From NCBI GenBank assembly GCA_002361335.1, contig DESS01000031.1, forward strand, positions 11,934 to 22,998: 11,065 bases of DNA, read 5' to 3'. A program made the position numbers and the translations under genes. Below are positions 1 through 6,777 of this stretch, piece by piece (positions within the stretch are counted from its first letter, which is position 1; each line of letters opens with the position of its first letter). The notes below the pieces were generated by a model. That model was not told the origin of the DNA and ran no database searches. It worked only from the letters and a program-made list of their open reading frames with translations. Origin of the DNA: Richelia sp. UBA3308. Its GTDB lineage: Bacteria > Cyanobacteriota > Cyanobacteriia > Cyanobacteriales > Nostocaceae.

Positions 1-56
1 ACTCATTACTCATTACTTCTTACTCATTACTTCTTACTTCTTACTTCTTACTCAAC
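1..56. repeat. Heptanucleotide tandem repeat (STRR), two interleaved unit types
   Basis: Eight consecutive 7-bp units read ACTCATT, ACTCATT, ACTTCTT, ACTCATT, ACTTCTT, ACTTCTT, ACTTCTT and ACTCAAC. Two unit variants are mixed in one tract, and the tract may continue left of the window. This is the short tandemly repeated repetitive sequence class known from filamentous cyanobacteria. It ends 81 bp before the first gene. Confidence 0.9.
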
Positions 57-137
57 CCCCACAGATATGATAACTGTTTAACCGGACATGTTATCGCGCA
101 CCAACCAGTTATTGTGACAATTTAGTTAGTCTTGATT

Positions 138-404
138 ATGAAACTAATCTTATACACCAAGGCGGGATGTCATTTATGCGAGGGTTTGCAGGAAAAACTG
201 GAAACTATACAACAAACTCCAGATTTCCCGTCTTTACAGTTAGAAATACGAGATATTACTACTCGTGACGATTGGTTTGCTGCTTACCAGTATGAAGTAC
301 CCGTGTTACATGTAGTCAAAAATGATATTTTACAAACAATTCCCCGCCCTTCTCCGCGTACTTCAGTTGCTCAGCTCGAAAAAATTCTCCGGAAGTATCT
401 TTAG
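138..404 (+). CDS. Glutaredoxin-like small redox protein (DUF836 family)
   Basis: An 88-residue protein with a thioredoxin-fold N-terminus: a first beta strand (LILYTK), then Cys11-His-Leu-Cys14 in the usual CxxC position at the start of helix 1, and a VPV segment with the probable cis-proline Pro55 before the next strand. Size and order of elements fit the DUF836/glutaredoxin-like family, which is thought to act in cytoplasmic thiol exchange; its substrate is not known. A TTG two codons upstream (132) is also in frame, but the ATG at 138 puts the first strand at residues 3-7 as expected. No clear Shine-Dalgarno sequence precedes it. murE starts 66 bp downstream on the same strand with no terminator between, so cotranscription is likely. 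The family is confident; the physiological role is not. Confidence 0.85.
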   Translation: MKLILYTKAGCHLCEGLQEKLETIQQTPDFPSLQLEIRDITTRDDWFAAYQYEVPVLHVVKNDILQTIPRPSPRTSVAQLEKILRKYL

Positions 405-470
405 GTATTTGTATATGGTGAAAAATGTTGCAGAATAAGCGCAAGGAATGCGTGTGACGAGGTTGACGAC

Positions 471-1979
471 ATGAAACTGCGTGAGTTATTAGGTGCTATT
501 GATAGTATATCTCAATTACCCCAACATCCAGCCATGGATTCTGAGGTAAAGGGTTTGACTACGAATTCCCACGCAACCAATGTGGGAGATGTGTTTATTG
601 GAATGCCCGGTACGCGAGTTGATGGTGGAGATTTTTGGGAAAGCGCGATTAAAGCTGGTGCAGTAGCCGCAATTATTTCTCCCCAAGCAGCCGAGAAGTT
701 CCCTCCTTATCAAGAGGGAGTTGATGGAAATTCCCCTTGCGTTATTGTGGCGGCGGATATGGTTAAAGCTTGCGCTCAACTAGCTTGTGCTTTCTATGTT
801 TATCCCGGACACAAGTTAAAATTGATTGGGGTAACGGGGACAAATGGTAAAACTACAACTAGTCATTTAATTGAATATTTGTTGGCCGAAGCTGATTTAT
901 CTACTGCTTTGATGGGGACTTTGTATACTCGCTGGAAGGGTTTTGTGCAAACTGCAGCTTACACCACGCCCTTTGCGGTAGAGCTGCAAAAACAATTGAA
1001 AAGCGCCCTTGATGCTGGTAATGAATACGGAACAATGGAAGTAAGTTCCCATGCTTTGGCACAAGGAAGGGTTTTGGGTTGTAAGTTTGAAGTTGGAGTA
1101 TTTACCAACCTCACCCAAGATCACCTTGATTATCACAAGGACATGGAAGATTATTTCGCTGCTAAGAGCTTACTATTCAGTTCCGATTATCTCACGGGAA
1201 GGGCAATTATTAATGCCGATGACCCTTATGGTAAAAGGTTAATAAAATCTTTAGGTGAAAATAAAGTTTGGAGTTACAGCGTTAATGATTCCACTGCCGA
1301 CTTATATATGAGTGACTTAAGTTATGAACCCAATGGAGTTAACGGTAATTTACATACACCCAAAGGAGATCTAGCTTTTAGTTCGCCCCTCGTCGGACAA
1401 TTTAACTTAGAAAATTTACTTGCAGCAGTAGCAGCTGTTTTACACTTCGATTTAGATTTACAATTAATAGCTAAGGCGATACCGGAATTTGAGGGAGTTC
1501 CCGGACGAATGGAAAGAGTACAAATTAGCTCTAACCAAGATGTCAGTGTGATTGTAGATTATGCTCATACCCCCGATAGCTTGGAAAACTTGTTAAAAGC
1601 ATCACGTCCATTTATTCCGGGTAAAATGATTTGTGTATTCGGTTGTGGTGGAGATCGAGACAAGACAAAGCGTCCCAAAATGGGTAAAATAGCTGCTCAT
1701 TTAGCCGATTTGGCAGTAGTCACTTCCGATAATCCCCGCACCGAAGATCCAGAAGCCATTTTACAAGATATCTTGGCAGGAATTCCCGATACAGTCAAAC
1801 CGATGGTAATTAGCGATCGCGCCACCGCCATTCGTACTGCAATTATGGAAGCAGAATCTGGAGACGGAATATTGTTAGCAGGCAAAGGGCACGAAGATTA
1901 CCAAATTCTCGGAACCGAAAAAATCCATTTCGACGATAGGGAACATGCACGGGAAGCTTTAGCCGAAAGAATGAAGTAA
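471..1979 (+). CDS. murE: UDP-N-acetylmuramoyl-tripeptide synthetase (meso-diaminopimelate ligase) MurE
   Basis: Cytoplasmic ATP-dependent ligase that adds meso-diaminopimelate to UDP-MurNAc-L-Ala-D-Glu in peptidoglycan precursor synthesis. The 502 residues match the usual length. Visible in order: an N-terminal UDP-substrate domain (about 1-110, with TTNSH at 30-34), the Mur ligase P-loop GVTGTNGKTTT at 120-130, the YTTP and SSHAL substrate motifs (164-167 and 192-196), the Lys expected to be carbamylated in AKSLLF (Lys232), YAHTPDSLENLL (364-375) and GCGGDRDKTKRP (391-402) at the start of the C-terminal domain, and DNPRTEDP at 420-427. DNPR is the signature for meso-DAP rather than lysine specificity. 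The protein ends with the conserved DDRE (488-491). Only a weak GAGG lies before the ATG. All catalytic motifs are intact. Confidence 0.97.
   Translation: MKLRELLGAIDSISQLPQHPAMDSEVKGLTTNSHATNVGDVFIGMPGTRVDGGDFWESAIKAGAVAAIISPQAAEKFPPYQEGVDGNSPCVIVAADMVKACAQLACAFYVYPGHKLKLIGVTGTNGKTTTSHLIEYLLAEADLSTALMGTLYTRWKGFVQTAAYTTPFAVELQKQLKSALDAGNEYGTMEVSSHALAQGRVLGCKFEVGVFTNLTQDHLDYHKDMEDYFAAKSLLFSSDYLTGRAIINADDPYGKRLIKSLGENKVWSYSVNDSTADLYMSDLSYEPNGVNGNLHTPKGDLAFSSPLVGQFNLENLLAAVAAVLHFDLDLQLIAKAIPEFEGVPGRMERVQISSNQDVSVIVDYAHTPDSLENLLKASRPFIPGKMICVFGCGGDRDKTKRPKMGKIAAHLADLAVVTSDNPRTEDPEAILQDILAGIPDTVKPMVISDRATAIRTAIMEAESGDGILLAGKGHEDYQILGTEKIHFDDREHAREALAERMK
1813..1820. repeat. HIP1 octamer GCGATCGC
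   Basis: Perfect HIP1 palindrome inside murE, encoding part of SDRAT. HIP1 is strongly over-represented in many cyanobacterial genomes, which supports the taxonomic assignment. Confidence 0.9.
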
Positions 1980-2008
1980 TCGGGAGATAGAAGGAAGGGG
2001 ACAAGGAA

Positions 2009-2037
2009 GGGGAGCAGGGGGTAGAGAGGGGAGAGGG
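2009..2037 (+). other. Candidate G-quadruplex just downstream of murE
   Basis: On the + strand, G-runs at 2009-2012, 2017-2021, 2028-2031 and 2035-2037 are separated by loops of 4, 6 and 3 nt. This satisfies the usual G3+N1-7 rule, and a fifth run lies upstream at 1997-2000. It starts 30 nt after the murE stop, so it would be present in the murE mRNA 3' region. The motif is seen; folding is inferred. Confidence 0.45.
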
Positions 2038-2101
2038 TTACGTTTGTCCATACTTTGCTCCCACACTCCCCACACCTCCCACACTTCACGAATTATGCCC
2101 C

Positions 2102-2129
2102 ATTCTTAATTCTTAATTCTTAATTCTTA
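2102..2129. repeat. Heptamer STRR, ATTCTTA x4
   Basis: Four perfect tandem copies of ATTCTTA followed by ATTCCCC. The unit is close to the TTCTTAC-type units at the left edge of the window, so both tracts may belong to related STRR types. Confidence 0.9.
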
Positions 2130-2180
2130 ATTCCCCATGCCCTTTCGGCCCCATGCCCCATTATTAATTGTTTATCTTTT

Positions 2181-2195
2181 TGTAAAAAATTTACA
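2181..2195. promoter_or_regulatory. 15-nt dyad upstream of the DICT kinase, candidate operator
   Basis: TGTAAA-AAA-TTTACA is a perfect 6-bp inverted repeat around a 3-nt centre, 86 nt before the ATG at 2281. Its form fits a binding site for a homodimeric regulator. No specific regulator can be named, and AT-rich dyads arise easily by chance. Confidence 0.3.
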
Positions 2196-2280
2196 CTTAG
2201 GGGGGAAAATCAAAGAAAGTATTATTTACTGCTGAATACTTCTTGGGTTTTCCTTCTTTTGTTTGTTTTATCTAGTTCTT

Positions 2281-3732
2281 ATGAATTTATCTCCACCAGG
2301 GAATTTATCTATATATCAGTTGGCTTTGGATGTAGAAAAGCCCCCAAAGCGTTTAAATCTTAGTTGTGCAACTCTACTGTCAATGGTAAAGTCTCAAATT
2401 GACTTACTAATTGAAGAGAATATATTAGCTACTATTGTGGTAAAGTTTCCACTACTGAATATTTTTTACTCGGAATTAAAGCGTTATCAGCAACATTTCA
2501 GTGATGCTGCTATTTATAATTGTCAATTAGGCTCTGTTGGAGAACTTAAAACAAAGGTTGTAGAAGGAGTTGATGGAAATAATTCGGATATTTCAGAATT
2601 TCTTAACTGTGTAAATTCCTCAACAACTGATTTATTTGATTATTCAGTGGAATTGTTTACAGATAATCTTCAAATCAGACGAGAATACTTTTTAATTGTT
2701 TTATCAGGGGAGTTTTGCAGTTTAACTTTGGCCCATCGTCCGCGAAAAAAACTGAAAAACCAAATTCTGAATCAAAAAAATAATTATAAAATTCCGCCTA
2801 TACTATCTGTAAATACTTTTGATGGTGAAGTAATTCAGCGAGTATTAAATGGTATAAAGAACATCAGTAACTTAGAAAAATTTCATCTAAAAACTGCTGA
2901 ATTGATTTATCCTCAGACACCCCCAGCAGCATTAACAACTAAATTATTTCTTGGACAAGTTCAACGACAAGAGGAAATAAATATTCAAAAATCTCAAAGT
3001 CGCTTTAGCAACTTGAAACAGCAAAACTTGAAACTTCGTGGTGAGTTGCAAGATAAGGATGAATATTTAAATAATGTGTGTCAAGAAATACTTACACCTC
3101 TAACACACATGAAAACAGCACTTTCATTATTATATTCTCCCAGCATAAAAACACCCCAGCGACAGCGTTACTTAGAAATGATTAAACGAGAATGCGATCG
3201 CCAAAATTGTTTGATTACTGGTGTAATGGATTTAGTAGAGTTGGAGCGTAGTTTAGAAACAACTTTTTTAGAACCTGTATGTTTGGCTGAGGTAGTTCCA
3301 GGTGTCGTCAGCACGTACCAACCTTTGGCACATGAAAGAGGTATTATGCTGGCCTACACGGTACCAAACAGCTTACCATATGTTTGGTGTGTTAGCGGGG
3401 GCTTAAGACAAATTGTGATTAATCTTCTTTCTAACAGCATTAAGTTTACATCCAATGGTGGTCAAGTTTGGGTGAGAGCTCGCAGACACAAAGGTTATGT
3501 ACAATTGGAATTACACGATACTGGCATAGGTATCCCAGAAAATGAAATTCCTAAAATATTTAACCGCTTTTACAAAGTACGTTCCTTAGCCAAGGAAGAA
3601 ACAGGAAGCGCTGGTTTAGGTTTAACTATTGTAGAAAAGTTACTACAACGCTGTGGTGGAAACATTTCCGTTACCAGCATTCCCGGTGAAGGTTCTACTT
3701 TTAAAATACTTTTAGCAAGCGTCTGTAATTGA
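2281..3732 (+). CDS. DICT-domain histidine-kinase-like protein lacking the phospho-acceptor His
   Basis: A 483-residue cytoplasmic protein (no signal peptide or membrane span). Residues about 25-190 resemble the DICT sensory domain common in cyanobacterial two-component proteins: LATIVVKFPLLNIF followed later by EYFLIVLSGEFCSLTLAHRPR. A Gln/Lys/Glu-rich coiled coil (about 225-262) leads into a HisKA-like helix. There the H-box reads VCQEILTPLTHMKTAL: Gln268 (codon 3082-3084, CAA) occupies the place of the phospho-accepting His. The ATPase domain looks complete: N box NLLSNSIKFT with Asn385, G1 box DTGIGIPE (Asp413), a NRFYK F-box, G2 box GSAGLGL (442-448) and the terminal GEGSTF. An in-frame TTG at 2263 would add six residues; ATG 2281 is preferred. 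Neither start has a Shine-Dalgarno sequence. It converges on the next kinase gene with 37 bp between. The input signal and partner regulator are unknown. Confidence 0.85.
   Translation: MNLSPPGNLSIYQLALDVEKPPKRLNLSCATLLSMVKSQIDLLIEENILATIVVKFPLLNIFYSELKRYQQHFSDAAIYNCQLGSVGELKTKVVEGVDGNNSDISEFLNCVNSSTTDLFDYSVELFTDNLQIRREYFLIVLSGEFCSLTLAHRPRKKLKNQILNQKNNYKIPPILSVNTFDGEVIQRVLNGIKNISNLEKFHLKTAELIYPQTPPAALTTKLFLGQVQRQEEINIQKSQSRFSNLKQQNLKLRGELQDKDEYLNNVCQEILTPLTHMKTALSLLYSPSIKTPQRQRYLEMIKRECDRQNCLITGVMDLVELERSLETTFLEPVCLAEVVPGVVSTYQPLAHERGIMLAYTVPNSLPYVWCVSGGLRQIVINLLSNSIKFTSNGGQVWVRARRHKGYVQLELHDTGIGIPENEIPKIFNRFYKVRSLAKEETGSAGLGLTIVEKLLQRCGGNISVTSIPGEGSTFKILLASVCN
3194..3201. repeat. HIP1 octamer GCGATCGC
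   Basis: Perfect HIP1 palindrome inside the DICT kinase gene, in the codons for CDRQ. Confidence 0.9.
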
Positions 3733-3764
3733 TTAATGGACAAAGATAAGGAATTAACACCTTA

Positions 3765-3799
3765 AACCTTTAACCTTTAACCTTTGACCTTTGACTTTT
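3765..3799. repeat. Heptamer STRR overlapping the 3' end of the second kinase gene
   Basis: Five 7-bp units: AACCTTT three times, GACCTTT and GACTTTT. The TAA stop of the minus-strand gene (3772-3770) lies inside the tract, and the tract encodes roughly the last nine residues of that protein. Only 32 bp separate it from the stop of the opposing kinase. Confidence 0.85.
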
Positions 3800-5293
3800 A
3801 CTCACCTTTAACCCATATTTTTGCAGATTATTGAAGCAAGAATTAGAATTCTTTACGCCTTCCAACGGTAAATAAATTGTTAATACTTCACCATGTTGAG
3901 GGCGTTGCCGTACAATCAACTTTCCACCAATAGTTTGAAATAGATGCTTCGTTGCAGCAAAATTCAAGCTAATTGTACCAGTTTCGGGCACAAATGTGAG
4001 CAGTTGACCGATTGCTTTGCGAATTGGTGGTGTATTTGCAGATGTATCTTTTTGAGTTAATGGTAGTAATTGTAACTTCAATTGATCCCCAGCTGGAATC
4101 ACTCGTACTTGAATATGGCTCCCGGCAGGCAGGTTACGAGTGAAATTTTCCATCAAGCCAGTCAGAACGCGATCGAGCATGTTTGGATTTGTTACCACGG
4201 TAGGCAATTGCTGTGGTAAAACAACATCCAAAGTTAAATTTCGCCTAGTTGCTGCTTGTTGCCAACGAGGTATGCTTTGCTGCAACATTTGCTCTAAACA
4301 CATCGCCGTTAATTGAGAACCAGAGGAATTGACAGTAGATGTTTCAAGCTCTGCGGCTCTAAACAACAACTCCATACGGTCAATTTGTTCAGTGCATTCA
4401 CGGTCAATAGACTGTAACCGTTTGATAACTTTAGCTGGTAAATCTTTCTGTTTTAACAACAAACGAGTTGTAGTACGAATGGTTGTTAAAGGAGTACGAA
4501 CTTCATGAGCAAAAGCTTGTAACAATTCTACATCTGAGCGAGATGGCTGTTTTGTAGATGCTTTACTAGGGTATTCATGAGAATAATTAACTTCTTCAAA
4601 CCGACTTTTGTGTTCTGCCGTTCCTTTAGAATAAAACTTTGTTCCCTTATCTTCTGGTTCCGGATACTCTGCGAGCAACAGTTGACTAAATTGCATCACA
4701 ATGTGGTAATCAGGTGCAACAGGGCAGTATTTTAGTACTAACTCATCCAATTCCATAAATAAATCTGGATTAGTTAGCATCACCCTACCAGCAAGTGCTT
4801 GCCATGCTTGTTTAACGACTTCTGGAGAAAAGGAAAATAAAAAACTGCTTTTATCGTTGTCTTCTTCTACTAAAACTAGTACTAATGAAAATTTTTCTGT
4901 AAAAACCAGACAAAACTGTTCCCTCGACAATGGATCCACTTTCAGTAGAGGTAACACCGACTCATCATAATTGTTTTCTACTGATTGAGTACAACCCGAC
5001 ATATGAAAAGGCATCAAAGCCAAGGGATTAAATGGCTTCGCCGTAAAAGTTACTGTCCGCAAAGATTGATTAAGTATTGGCTCACACAATACAGGTGCCG
5101 GTGCAGCCAAAACTAATCCTTGAGTTGTATTGGGTGCAACTTCAGATAAAAAATTTAAAAGCAACTCCTGAGTAGCAGAAGCAGCAACACGCCATTGTTG
5201 TCGTGCTTTTAGTAAGGAACATTCAGCCGACTTGGCTTCAGAGGAGGCTAAAATTTCTTTTAAGCTTGGCAAAATCCACTTATAGTTATACAC
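3770..5293 (-). CDS. Sensor histidine kinase with intact H-box but eroded ATP-binding domain
   Basis: A 507-residue cytoplasmic protein of a cyanobacterial kinase type. Residues 1-205 form a sensor region with no domain I can name; VAPDYHIVMQFSQLLL (192-207) ends it, and a polar linker follows to about 252. The HisKA helix has a good H-box, FAHEVRTPLTTIRT, with His263 (codon 4507-4505). In the ATPase domain the N-box Asn383 survives (MENFTRN), but the DxGxG G1 box is absent around residues 405-418, and the G2 glycines are replaced in ETGTISLNFAATKH (437-450). The fold still seems present (IGGKLIVRQRPQHGEVLTIYLPLEG, 455-479). The last residues come from an STRR. The start is GTG; an in-frame TGA lies 9 nt upstream, so no longer start exists, and the next Met is at residue 94. 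ATP binding is doubtful, while the protein could still be phosphorylated by another kinase. Confidence 0.85.
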   Translation of the reverse strand: MYNYKWILPSLKEILASSEAKSAECSLLKARQQWRVAASATQELLLNFLSEVAPNTTQGLVLAAPAPVLCEPILNQSLRTVTFTAKPFNPLALMPFHMSGCTQSVENNYDESVLPLLKVDPLSREQFCLVFTEKFSLVLVLVEEDNDKSSFLFSFSPEVVKQAWQALAGRVMLTNPDLFMELDELVLKYCPVAPDYHIVMQFSQLLLAEYPEPEDKGTKFYSKGTAEHKSRFEEVNYSHEYPSKASTKQPSRSDVELLQAFAHEVRTPLTTIRTTTRLLLKQKDLPAKVIKRLQSIDRECTEQIDRMELLFRAAELETSTVNSSGSQLTAMCLEQMLQQSIPRWQQAATRRNLTLDVVLPQQLPTVVTNPNMLDRVLTGLMENFTRNLPAGSHIQVRVIPAGDQLKLQLLPLTQKDTSANTPPIRKAIGQLLTFVPETGTISLNFAATKHLFQTIGGKLIVRQRPQHGEVLTIYLPLEGVKNSNSCFNNLQKYGLKVSKSQRSKVKG

Positions 5294-5294
5294 T

Positions 5295-5306
5295 GGGGTT
5301 CACCCC
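5295..5306 (-). promoter_or_regulatory. Small hairpin covering the ribosome binding site of the second kinase
   Basis: On the minus strand, AGGGG (5307-5303), 9 nt before the GTG start, is the best Shine-Dalgarno candidate. Its GGGG pairs with CCCC at 5298-5295 across a TGAA loop. A 4-bp GC stem could dampen initiation at an already weak start codon. Confidence 0.35.
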
Positions 5307-5523
5307 TTTATTTCAAAGCTAATAACAGTTTCCGCCTTCGTGGGTGATTTACTATTACTTACGAGCTTACCGATATATGTCTATCTTAGGAAGTAGTAGA
5401 ACCGAACAAGCATAGGGGCGATTTCCGTGTTTGATTTAGGATTCAAGAGGAACGGAGTTAAGAATGGACAACTATAGGGGTTTTCATGCTTTATGCAATA
5501 AGTGGGTATGCCTTCATTATTTG

Positions 5524-5649
5524 TGTCATTGCGAGGGACAACTAAGTAATCGCAACACTTTGGGATTGCTACCCTACTCTTCGAGAACCCCTTTGGGGAA
5601 CGGGAACACATAAAGGTGAACGTTTCACTCCGTTCCATTCGCAATGACA
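5524..5649. repeat. Interspersed palindromic repeat with TGTCATTGCG ends
   Basis: Perfect 10-bp terminal inverted repeats TGTCATTGCG (5524-5533) and CGCAATGACA (5640-5649) bound a 126-bp element. Inside is a sub-repeat GTAATC/GGATTGCT and a CCCCTTTGGGG hairpin. The segment GGGATTGCTACCCT resembles GGGATTGTTACCTT near 7628-7641, so the two loci carry members of one degenerate family. Elements with ATTGCGA...CGCAATGACA ends are widespread intergenic repeats in cyanobacteria and other bacteria. Confidence 0.75.
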
Positions 5650-5726
5650 AATGTACAATTAATTTTGCCTAAGTACTTACCACTCTTGTGGTAAAGGATT
5701 TAGTTGCACTCCTCACTTAAAAGGAA

Positions 5727-5756
5727 GGAAGAGCCGAAGTTGGAAGAGCCGAAGTT
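5727..5756. repeat. 15-bp perfect tandem duplication
   Basis: GGAAGAGCCGAAGTT occurs twice in direct contact (5727-5741 and 5742-5756). The unit length is a multiple of three, but the surrounding frame has no start codon and no recognisable product, so this looks like a slippage event in non-coding DNA. Confidence 0.85.
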
Positions 5757-5917
5757 GGCTGCAATTGGGATGGGGAATTAAACCCATATTTAGAGGTTAA
5801 GAACAAACTTTGTATTACCACTCAACGGAAAACTGCAATTACTCTTTTCTCACAGTTAGAATTAGCCATTAAGCCAAAAGTTGCGGCTACTGCTAAATAT
5901 AACTAACCAAACAAATA

Positions 5918-6047
5918 TAGGAATGGCCGCAATTGTCACAAGAGGAGGGTGGTGCCGTACCCTGATTGCCTTATTATTACGTTCTTCATCAATCAGTCAG
6001 TGTACAAGCACCCTACAAGAAAAATATGCCAGTTGCGGCCATTCCTA
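5918..6047. mobile_element. MITE-like element, 130 bp, 15-bp perfect terminal inverted repeats
   Basis: TAGGAATGGCCGCAA (5918-5932) and its exact complement TTGCGGCCATTCCTA (6033-6047) enclose 100 bp with no reading frame of note. Size and perfect termini fit a miniature inverted-repeat element or a structured intergenic repeat. It lies 2 bp from a second inverted-repeat element that shares the ATATAGGAAT end motif. No clean target-site duplication is seen. Confidence 0.55.
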
Positions 6048-6049
6048 AA

Positions 6050-6207
6050 ATATAGGAATCCTAATTGAAAATTGAAAAATACTCAGTACAGATTAATAGA
6101 TCTCAAACCCTTTTGCAAGACAGCATGACAGTAAGACGGCCTACCTACACAAATAATTATGGCTGCGCCACCCTGCGCCTTCCAAAAATCAAACCGGATT
6201 CCTATAT
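6050..6207. mobile_element. MITE-like element, 158 bp, 12-bp perfect inverted repeats
   Basis: ATATAGGAATCC (6050-6061) and GGATTCCTATAT (6196-6207) are perfect inverted repeats. The ATATAGGAAT end also occurs at 5915-5924, at the left edge of the neighbouring element. The outer pair 5915-5924 and 6198-6207 therefore forms a nested inverted repeat around both elements, as expected if one copy landed beside or inside another. Confidence 0.5.
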
Positions 6208-6271
6208 GACTAAATTTAATATCTAATATTAGTTTGTTTAATATATAACATAATTCTATGAAAATTTAGAT

Positions 6272-6289
6272 GTAGGACATAAGTCCTAC
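6272..6289. repeat. Short hairpin GTAGGAC-ATAA-GTCCTAC
   Basis: Perfect 7-bp stem with a 4-nt loop. The AAGTCCTA half is identical to the right end of the inverted-repeat element at 8793-9003, so it may be a remnant or a solo end of that family. Confidence 0.5.
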
Positions 6290-6750
6290 TAGAAAAACAT
6301 TATCGATCAATTCTTTTATTCTCAAATAAAATTAAAAGTGTCAAGAGTGTAAAGGGTGAAATTATAGTTGCTCTTAGAAAAGAAATAACAATAAACAACT
6401 ATATTTCAATAACAACTCCTTTTGTTTACAACTACTAAAACAAACTTCTTGTTGTTGATTATTAATGATTACTACAATGATTTATTAAGTATTTAAATAT
6501 ACTTATGCCTATTTTTACAATTCAATTCGCGAAAATACTTACAAAACAGAAACAAAAAATGCAACGTTTGGCTTCAGTGTAAAGATAGATGAATAGCTGA
6601 ATTTCGCTCTATAGAATGTTTTGAAGTTTTATTCTTAATTAGATTTATCAAACTAACAAAAACTTTGAAAAAAATGTGGCTAAATTTCACAAATTTGTTA
6701 ACATCAAATAGCTGCTGTCCGGTGGCATTGCATATAGGCATTAAAAACAT

Positions 6751-6777
6751 TTGACTATAGTGTCAAGCTAATACAAT
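6751..6777 (+). promoter_or_regulatory. Candidate promoter with dyad over the -35 box, upstream of the BON lipoprotein
   Basis: TTGACT (6751-6756) and TACAAT (6772-6777) are separated by 15 nt, a little short for a sigma-70 type promoter. The -35 lies in a dyad TTGAC-N6-GTCAA (6751-6766) that could be an operator. A transcript from here would have a leader of roughly 210 nt before the ATG at 6996. No stronger candidate was seen closer to the gene. Confidence 0.35.

Larger units (their letters stand above)
1980..2280. other. Gene-free spacer: G-rich tract, C-rich tract, heptamers, direct repeats
   Basis: The spacer between murE and the DICT kinase holds no gene. It starts with a purine tract containing several runs of four or five G (1997-2037). 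A pyrimidine tract of CCC and CCCC runs split by CACA (about 2059-2085) follows and could pair loosely with the purine tract. Next come a heptamer array, a 10-bp direct repeat ATGCCCCATT (2095-2104 and 2153-2162), and an AT-rich end with a 15-nt dyad. No stem followed by a T-run is seen, so murE transcription has no obvious intrinsic terminator here. Confidence 0.7.

Noticed and set aside
1..56. Possible CRISPR array
   Set aside because: Units are contiguous 7-mers without spacers; this is an STRR. No cas genes or repeat-spacer structure are present anywhere in the window.
717..731. 15-bp identity GGAGTTGATGGAAAT between murE and the DICT kinase (also at 2566-2580), in the same frame (GVDGN)
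   Set aside because: About 0.1 such matches are expected by chance in a window of this size, and the flanks do not match; not enough to claim a shared inserted repeat.
516..1136. Minus-strand frames inside murE
   Set aside because: Shadows of a well-supported gene; no features of their own.
5381..5650. 89-codon open frame on the minus strand
   Set aside because: It is a translation of the TGTCATTGCG-type intergenic repeat (VPRND and similar strings); there is no domain, no convincing ribosome site and no protein-like composition.
5721..5906. Open + strand frame ending in KPKVAATAKYN
   Set aside because: No start codon, includes the 15-bp tandem duplication, and resembles no family I know; treated as non-coding.
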